Assembly: GCA_041396245.1 (NCBI GenBank)
Contig: JAWKYW010000014.1
Location: forward strand, 1 to 64,000
Direction of reading: 5' to 3'
From: Desulfobacillus sp041396245
GTDB taxonomy: Bacteria; Pseudomonadota; Gammaproteobacteria; Burkholderiales; Rhodocyclaceae
Length of the DNA: 64,000 nt
The notes under the pieces were generated by a model. It searched no databases, had not been told where the DNA came from, and was given only the letters and a program-made list of their open reading frames with translations. Shown in pieces: positions 59,520 to 64,000 of the stretch (positions are counted from its first letter, which is position 1; every line of letters begins with the position of its first letter). The position numbers and the translations under genes are program-made.

Positions 59520-60423
59520 CGGACAGCGCCCCAGTCCAGGGTGTAGCGCTGCATCAGGGCATCGATGCAAGTCCGGGCCGAGGCGTTGGTGTGGCTGGTG
59601 AGGTGGGTGTAGCGGGCGGTGGTGAGGATCGAATGGTGGCCGAGGATCTTCTGGACTTCCAGCAGATCGACACCCTGCTCGATCAGGTGCGTGGCGTAGC
59701 TGTGGCGCAGGCTGTGCGGGGTGATCTTTTTTTTAACCCGCATTCGGCTGCGACCTTTCTCAGCGTCGTCTGCACGCCGCCGCGATCGAGCGGCGAGGTG
59801 GCCAGATGCGCGCCCTTCAAGCCGGCGTGACGGTTGGGAAACAGGAGTTCGGCATGGCGATGCGTCTGCCAGAAGCGGCGCAGCAGCGACAGCGTGGCCT
59901 GCGGCAGCGGCACCAGACGATCCCGGTTGCCCTTGGCATCGCGCACCTGCACGCGCATGCGCGATGCGTCGATGTCGCCGACCTTGAGCGAGAGCCCTTC
60001 GCTCAGGCGCAGGCCCAGGCTGTAGAGGGTGAAGTAGAAGACCCGGTAGCTCAACACCCGCGTCGCGGAAAACAGCCGCTGCGCCTCGTCGACCGTGACG
60101 ATGTCCGGCAGGCGCTGCGTCTTCGGCGGCTTGATCAGGTCCGGCATGGCCCAGGGCTTCTTCAGCACATGCTGGGTGAAGAACTTCAGGCCGTAGAGAT
60201 CGAGCTTGACCGCACTCCACGAGTGGGTGCCGATCAGGTCGCTGAAATACTCGGTCAGCTGCGCCTCCGAAAGCGCGTCGATGCGATAGTCGAAATACCC
60301 GCCCAGTCGCCGGATGGCGCGGGCGTAGGCATCAATCGTCTTGGGCTGCAAGCCCTTGAGCTTCAGGTGCTTGAGATGGCTGTCGTACTGCCGGGCAAAA
60401 GCCGGCGGAAAGTCTTTCGTCAT
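59516..60423 (-). CDS. tyrosine recombinase linked to the IS91-like transposase, interrupted by a -1 frameshift
   Basis: The reading frame from ATG 60423 encodes the SAM-like and first catalytic parts (YARAIRRLGGYFDYRID; catalytic Arg in LYSLGLRLSEGLSLKVGD) to about residue 230. It then leaves frame at eight A residues (T at 59727-59734 on plus). The missing part continues in the -1 frame: KKKITPHSLRHSYATHLIEQ and LGHHSILTTARYTH supply HxxR, His and the nucleophilic Tyr. Slippage on the A-run could yield the full enzyme. It lacks the extra helix that I would expect of an integron integrase. Confidence 0.82.
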
Positions 60424-60534
60424 GCTGGTTTATCCTCGCGAAATATTGCAAAATCGGCTCCATCACAATGAAGGAACCAAGATGCAGGATAAGTCAGCGT
60501 CGGCCGCCGGGTGGATTCTCCGCGTAGCGGCTTC

Positions 60535-60615
60535 GTTCAACAAGCGCTTCGAGACGGACTCGCTACGTCGGCGCTTCGCGCCGCCTCCGCTCGCCGCTCA
60601 AGCTTGTCGTTAGCC
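60535..60615 (+). other. attC site, cassette 3
   Basis: R'' GTTCAAC (60535-60541) is complementary to GTTGAAC at 58214, the start of this cassette interval. AACAAGC pairs with GCTTGTC, a CGGCGCTTCGCGCCG-type stem lies in the middle, and R' GTTAGCC is at 60609-60615. Length is 81 bases. Confidence 0.82.
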
Positions 60616-60649
60616 GTCATATGCCGCGCCATACCAACGGAGTTCACAC

Positions 60650-61039
60650 ATGGTGAATCGCATCAACAAATTGTTCGTGTTGTCAGCCGCAGTACTGATT
60701 GTTACGGCAATTACTGGTTGCGACGCCGCTCTTTCCCCTGAGGAAAAACGGGAGAAGGCCCGCGCCGCTGCTGGAATGGATGCATCTGTGACCGCCGTGA
60801 TACTGGTATCTGCGGCGCGTTCATGTCAGGTCGTTGGTGTGGGTGACATCGATAAGTGTGTCCAGCTCAACGGCACCCTGATCGCGGATCAATCTGCCCA
60901 AATGCTGGCAAGCATGGCCGTGGATCGGCGAAAGGATTACTGGAGCAAATGCCAAGCTGACTTCGACCAGCAATACTGCAATCAACTAATCCAGCGAGCG
61001 GTAGCTATCGAATTGCGAAAACCGAGAACGTCGGAATAA
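60650..61039 (+). CDS. cassette-encoded lipoprotein
   Basis: This 129-residue exported lipoprotein has signal LFVLSAAVLIVTAITGC, with Cys24 lipidated. The mature part has several Cys (SCQVV, KCVQL, KCQAD, YCNQL), likely in disulfides. It is one of two genes in the fourth cassette. G+C is lower than in the chromosomal genes. Function is unknown. Confidence 0.78.
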   Translation: MVNRINKLFVLSAAVLIVTAITGCDAALSPEEKREKARAAAGMDASVTAVILVSAARSCQVVGVGDIDKCVQLNGTLIADQSAQMLASMAVDRRKDYWSKCQADFDQQYCNQLIQRAVAIELRKPRTSE

Positions 61040-61055
61040 TCTGGAAGCCACTCCA

Positions 61056-61619
61056 ATGCATATTGCTATCCTCGGATGGGGCTCTCTCCTCTGGGATGAA
61101 AAGCCCGAGTTTGACAACCAACATGGTCCGTGGGAATTCGACGGCCCGGAGCTAAGGATTGAGTTCTCCCGCATTTCTCAGACCCGTGGAGGTGCGCTGA
61201 CGCTGGTGATTGACCCAGCCAATGGATCAATCTGCCACGTAGCGCACGCGAGAAGCAAGCGCCGAGACCCCGAAGATGCCATTTGCGATCTTCGGTCCCG
61301 CGAGGGAACAACAAGAGCAAACATTGGCATTCACTTTGCAGACGGCTCGCTAAATCAATCCAAGGACCCAATCACGCTCACGGCTATTGCGACGTGGGCC
61401 AAAAGCAAGGGCGTTGATGTTGTTGTCTGGACTGATCTACCGTCCAACTTCCAAAAGGTATGCGGCAGCACCTTCTCTATTGCCAGCGCTGTCGCACATA
61501 TCCGCGCTCTCGATGAGGGCGCGAAGTCAGGCGCTGCCGAATATGTGTGGCGAGCACCGGCTTTCGTAAATACGCCGTTGCGCTCAGCTCTACAAACAGA
61601 GCCATGGTTCAAGTCGTGA
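61056..61619 (+). CDS. cassette-encoded protein, possibly gamma-glutamylcyclotransferase-like
   Basis: This 187-residue protein begins MHIAILGWGSLLWDEKPEFD. The GWGSLLW segment resembles the YGSL loop of the gamma-glutamylcyclotransferase fold, and TRGGALTLVIDPANGSICHV follows. The assignment is tentative. The stop codon TGA is 1 base before R'' GGCTAAC of the next attC, a hallmark of cassette genes. Confidence 0.78.
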   Translation: MHIAILGWGSLLWDEKPEFDNQHGPWEFDGPELRIEFSRISQTRGGALTLVIDPANGSICHVAHARSKRRDPEDAICDLRSREGTTRANIGIHFADGSLNQSKDPITLTAIATWAKSKGVDVVVWTDLPSNFQKVCGSTFSIASAVAHIRALDEGAKSGAAEYVWRAPAFVNTPLRSALQTEPWFKS

Positions 61620-61620
61620 C

Positions 61621-61689
61621 GGCTAACCCTGCGGTCCACCGGACGCTGCGCGATAAAGCCGCGCAGCGCCGGTGACCTCCACGTTAAAT
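61621..61689 (+). other. attC site, cassette 4 (end of array)
   Basis: R'' GGCTAAC (61621-61627) is complementary to GTTAGCC at 60609, the start of this cassette. CCACCGGACGCTGCGCG pairs with CGCGCAGCGCCGGTG around a GATAAAGC loop. R' GTTAAAT at 61683-61689 fits GTTRRRY. Nothing resembling a further cassette follows before ltaE. Confidence 0.83.
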
Positions 61690-61741
61690 TTCCGCTCTGG
61701 GTTTCCTCCCCGCCGCCCCCCAGCAACTGACTTTCCCCGCC

Positions 61742-62767
61742 TCACGAACTCAGCTCCCGCAGGTCGGCGAGCAGGGCGTCGACGCTTTCCGGCTGGGTGT
61801 CCCAGGCGCACATGAGGCGGGCGCCGCCGGCGGCGATGAAGGTGTAGAAGCGCCAGCCGCGCTGGCGCAGCCCCTGCTGCACCTCGTCCGGCAGGGCGAC
61901 GAAGACGCCGTTGGCTTCGACCGGGAAGAGCAGCCGGGCGCCGGGGATGGCGGCGAGGCCGGCCGCCAGCCGCTGCGCCATGGCGTTGGCGTGGGCGGCG
62001 TGGCGCAGCCAGGCGCCGCCTTCGAGCATGCCCAGCCACGGCGCGGAGAGGAAGCGCATCTTCGAGGCGAGCTGGCCGGCCTGCTTGCAGCGCCAGGCAA
62101 AGTCCTCGGAAAGCTTGCGGTCGAAGAAGACCACGGCCTCGCCCACCGGCAGGCCCATCTTGGTGCCGCCGAAGCAGAGTACGTCGACGCCGGCGCGCCA
62201 GGTGATCTCGGCCGGGGCGGCGCCGAGCGCGGCGACGGCGTTGCAGAAGCGCGCGCCGTCCATGTGCACGCGCAGCCCGTGGGCGTGCGCCAGCTCGGCG
62301 ATGGCCGCCACCTCGGCGGGACGGTAGACGGTGCCGGCCTCGGTGGCCTGCGTCAGCGTCACCACGCGCGGCTTGGGGAAGTGGATGTCGCTGCGCCGCA
62401 GGATTGTCTCGCGCACGGCCTCGGGCGTCAGCTTGCCGCCCTCGCCGCGGACGGTCAGCAGCTTGGAGCCGTTGGAGAAGAATTCCGGCCCGCCGCATTC
62501 GTCCGTCTCGACGTGCGCCAGCTCGTGGCAGATCACGCTGTGGTAGCTCTGGCAGAGCGAGGCCAGCGCCAGCGAATTGGCGGCCGTGCCGTTGAAGACG
62601 AAGTAGATGTCGCAGTCGGTTTCGAACAGGGCGCGCAGGCGGTCGGAGACGCGCCGCGTCCAGTCGTCGTCGCCGTAGCCGGGGGCATCGCCGTCGTTGG
62701 CGGCGACGAGGGCCTGCAGGGCTTCGGGGCTGATGCCCGCGCAGTTGTCGCTGGCGAATTGCTGCAT
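61742..62767 (-). CDS. ltaE: low-specificity L-threonine aldolase
   Basis: This PLP enzyme cleaves L-threonine or L-allo-threonine to glycine and acetaldehyde. The 341-residue protein has FASDNCAGISPEALQAL at the start, NGTAANSLALASLCQSYHSV near 60, a HMDGARFCNAVAAL near 170 and the PLP-lysine region VLCFGGTKMGLPVGEAVVFF near 195. ATG at 62767 is the family start. A duplicate of its last 130 or so bases lies at 51808. Confidence 0.94.
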   Translation of the reverse strand: MQQFASDNCAGISPEALQALVAANDGDAPGYGDDDWTRRVSDRLRALFETDCDIYFVFNGTAANSLALASLCQSYHSVICHELAHVETDECGGPEFFSNGSKLLTVRGEGGKLTPEAVRETILRRSDIHFPKPRVVTLTQATEAGTVYRPAEVAAIAELAHAHGLRVHMDGARFCNAVAALGAAPAEITWRAGVDVLCFGGTKMGLPVGEAVVFFDRKLSEDFAWRCKQAGQLASKMRFLSAPWLGMLEGGAWLRHAAHANAMAQRLAAGLAAIPGARLLFPVEANGVFVALPDEVQQGLRQRGWRFYTFIAAGGARLMCAWDTQPESVDALLADLRELSS

Positions 62768-62862
62768 GGGACCTCCGTAAAGGGATGCAGGGGAAGCCAC
62801 AAACATACCGCAAACCTCCGGCTGTTGGTAAAGTGCTGAGAGACGACCGAATCCGCCGCGCC

Positions 62863-63210
62863 ATGACCACACTCGACAACCTGCTGAAGCTCGTCGGCAC
62901 GCCGCGCGACGGGGCGCTGCTGCGCTTTTCGCTCGGCAACGAATACCTGAAGGCGGGAGAGGCGGCGCAGGCGGCGGCGCATTTCCGCGCGGCGGTGGAG
63001 AAGGACCCGAAATACTCCGCGGCGTGGAAACTGCTCGGCAAGGCGCTGGCCGAGGCGGGGCAGGCGGCGGAGGCGCTGGCGGCCTACCGCGAGGGCATCG
63101 CCGTGGCCGAGGCCAGGGGCGACCTCCAGGCGGCGAAGGAGATGAAGGTGTTCGCGCGGCGCCTGGAGCGCGCCGATGCCGGCGGCAAGGACCCCGGCGC
63201 CGTCTCGTAG
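62863..63210 (+). CDS. tetratricopeptide-repeat protein
   Basis: This 115-residue protein has about two TPR units: LLRFSLGNEYLKAGEAAQAA and WKLLGKALAEAGQAAEALAA YREG. It probably binds other proteins. ATG at 62863 is chosen because the upstream extension overlaps the ltaE promoter region. It is divergent from ltaE. Confidence 0.85.
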   Translation: MTTLDNLLKLVGTPRDGALLRFSLGNEYLKAGEAAQAAAHFRAAVEKDPKYSAAWKLLGKALAEAGQAAEALAAYREGIAVAEARGDLQAAKEMKVFARRLERADAGGKDPGAVS

Positions 63211-63224
63211 GGACTGACTTTCGG

Positions 63225-63425
63225 CTACTTGATCCGCGAGGTCGTGCGCAGGGTCTTCCCCGCCACCATGAAATGCCCGCCGCCGCGGTGGTGCAGGGTG
63301 CGCGACGCCTTCGCCTTCGGATCGACCCAGGCCTTGACCACTTCCAGCACGAAGAAGTTGTAGTGGTTCATCAGCCGCGTGTCGACCACCTTGTCCGATG
63401 CGTTCGACCGGGGCTGCGGGCTCAA
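63225..63425 (-). pseudogene. C-terminal remnant of a flavin reductase family protein
   Basis: The 66 codons correspond to the end of the flavin reductase-like domain: DTRLMNHYNFFVLEVVKAWV, then TLHHRGGGHFMVAGKTLRTT. The flavin-binding N-terminal 120 or so residues are missing, as the reading frame meets the RidA gene directly. A TTG codon overlapping the RidA stop (TTGA) could restart translation, so a short product may still be made. I regard it as a broken gene. Confidence 0.72.
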
Positions 63426-63907
63426 TCCCTGAATTCGACTTCGCCTTCGATCTCGACCGGGATGTCGAAAGGCAGTTCGGCGAGCCCGACCGCGCTGCGT
63501 GCGTGGGCGCCGATCCCGGGGCCGAACAGGTCGAGGATGAGGTCGGAGAAGCCGTTGATGACGTTCGGCTGCCGGTTGAAGCCGGGCGCCGAGTTGACCA
63601 TGCCGAAGACGCGCGTCCAGGCGGTGATGCGGTCGAGGTCGCCGAGCGCGCGCCGGAGGCTGCCCAGCATGGCGAGGGCGGTCAGGCGCGCGGCCGCATA
63701 GCCCTGTTCGACATCGAGCTCGCGGCCGAGCTTGCCCAGCGGCTGCGCCAGCGAGCCATCCGCGTTCTGCGGGCCGTGGCCGGAGATGAAGGCGCGGTTG
63801 CCCAGCAGCCTGACGAACCGGAAGGGCAGAACGACGCCCGGGGGAGGCTGGAGCGGCGGCGGCAGGACAAGCCCGAGCGCGGAGAGGCGTTCTTCAATTC
63901 CGGCCAT
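63422..63907 (-). CDS. RidA (YjgF/YER057c/UK114) family protein
   Basis: This 161-residue protein has a RidA domain (RFVRLLGNRAFISGHGPQ, GYAAARLTALAMLGSLRRAL, FNRQPNVINGFSDLILDLFG, HARSAVGLAELPFDIPVEIE). RidA proteins remove reactive enamine/imine intermediates made by PLP enzymes; this one is longer at the N terminus and belongs to a less known subgroup. It lies near the PLP enzyme ltaE, but is separated from it by the TPR gene and the flavin-reductase remnant. Confidence 0.9.
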   Translation of the reverse strand: MAGIEERLSALGLVLPPPLQPPPGVVLPFRFVRLLGNRAFISGHGPQNADGSLAQPLGKLGRELDVEQGYAAARLTALAMLGSLRRALGDLDRITAWTRVFGMVNSAPGFNRQPNVINGFSDLILDLFGPGIGAHARSAVGLAELPFDIPVEIEGEVEFRD

Positions 63908-64000
63908 GGGCCCTCCCGGTCAATACGAGCATGCAATCCGAAAAATTGCAGTGGTCGGGACAAGGCACGATGTGGTGTCTCCCAGCGAAATGTCCAGCGG

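Larger units (their letters stand above)
51937..61704. mobile_element. mosaic genomic island bounded by ltaE 3'-end direct repeats
   Basis: Direct repeats 51772-51936 and 61705-61872, in the same orientation, enclose about 9.8 kb. Inside are two ATPase genes, a toxin-antitoxin pair, an integron-type cassette array, an IS5-family element and an IS91-like element. None belongs to core metabolism. The layout suggests insertion at the 3' end of ltaE with duplication of the target end, or a duplication followed by filling with mobile DNA. The boundary is seen; the mechanism is inference. Confidence 0.65.

Noticed and set aside
59516..60423. The tyrosine recombinase as the missing integron integrase IntI
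   Set aside because: It is translationally coupled to an IS91-type transposase, lies inside a cassette interval and shows no IntI-specific insertion that I can see.

Overview
The window is GC-rich DNA, probably from a betaproteobacterial, facultatively chemolithotrophic sulfur oxidiser (Rhodocyclales or Nitrosomonadales-like). The lineage is inferred from gene content: a reverse-type dissimilatory sulfite reductase operon with dsrEFH and dsrL, a B12-dependent ribonucleotide reductase, a Hyb-type uptake hydrogenase and many REP-like palindromes. No rRNA, tRNA or CRISPR array was recognised.

Region 1 (1-13136), sulfur oxidation. On the minus strand dsrA-B-E-F-H-C-M-K-L runs off the left edge. 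A large hairpin separates dsrC from dsrM. Divergent from dsrA is a plus-strand cluster: a small protein, a Cas6/Cmx6-like RAMP with no CRISPR in view, a double-domain TusA, two DsrC-family proteins lacking both redox cysteines, an unknown protein, a TauD-like dioxygenase and an unknown 387-residue protein.

Region 2 (13138-20534), 5-oxoproline/glutamate use. pxpB-pxpC-pxpA and a MarR-type regulator are divergent from a DctP-DctQ-DctM TRAP transporter followed by glutamate dehydrogenase. Together they could import pyroglutamate, open it to glutamate and oxidise that to 2-oxoglutarate.

Region 3 (20661-40143), housekeeping and small genes. It holds a lipoprotein, YajD, DUF488, Hsp15, several small unknowns including a DUF4160/DUF2442 pair, a PmeII-like restriction-modification pair, nrdJ with candidate NrdR boxes, a cation diffusion facilitator, acetate kinase with a MaoC-Pta fusion, a MITE-like element, a PQQ-type sugar dehydrogenase, an ECF sigma factor with a probable membrane anti-sigma partner, and two tandem PilZ-like paralogues.

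Region 4 (40625-51361), hydrogenase and flanks. hybO-A-B-C is followed by hybD, hypC and hybE. Then come a methyltransferase, a membrane protein whose 3' end recurs downstream, and a LysR regulator divergent from an SDR and a quinone-reductase-like gene.

Region 5 (51362-61741), mosaic mobile region. It is bounded by direct repeats of the 3' end of the threonine aldolase gene. It contains a deleted and an intact copy of an ATPase module, a second DUF4143 ATPase, an AbrB/PIN toxin-antitoxin pair, and an integron-type cassette array (attC sites with matching half-sites) without an integron integrase. The array carries an IS5-family insertion inside an attC, a post-insertion tandem duplication, and an IS91-like element with a frameshifted tyrosine recombinase.

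Region 6 (61742-64000). Intact ltaE, a TPR protein, a flavin-reductase remnant and a RidA-family protein close the window.
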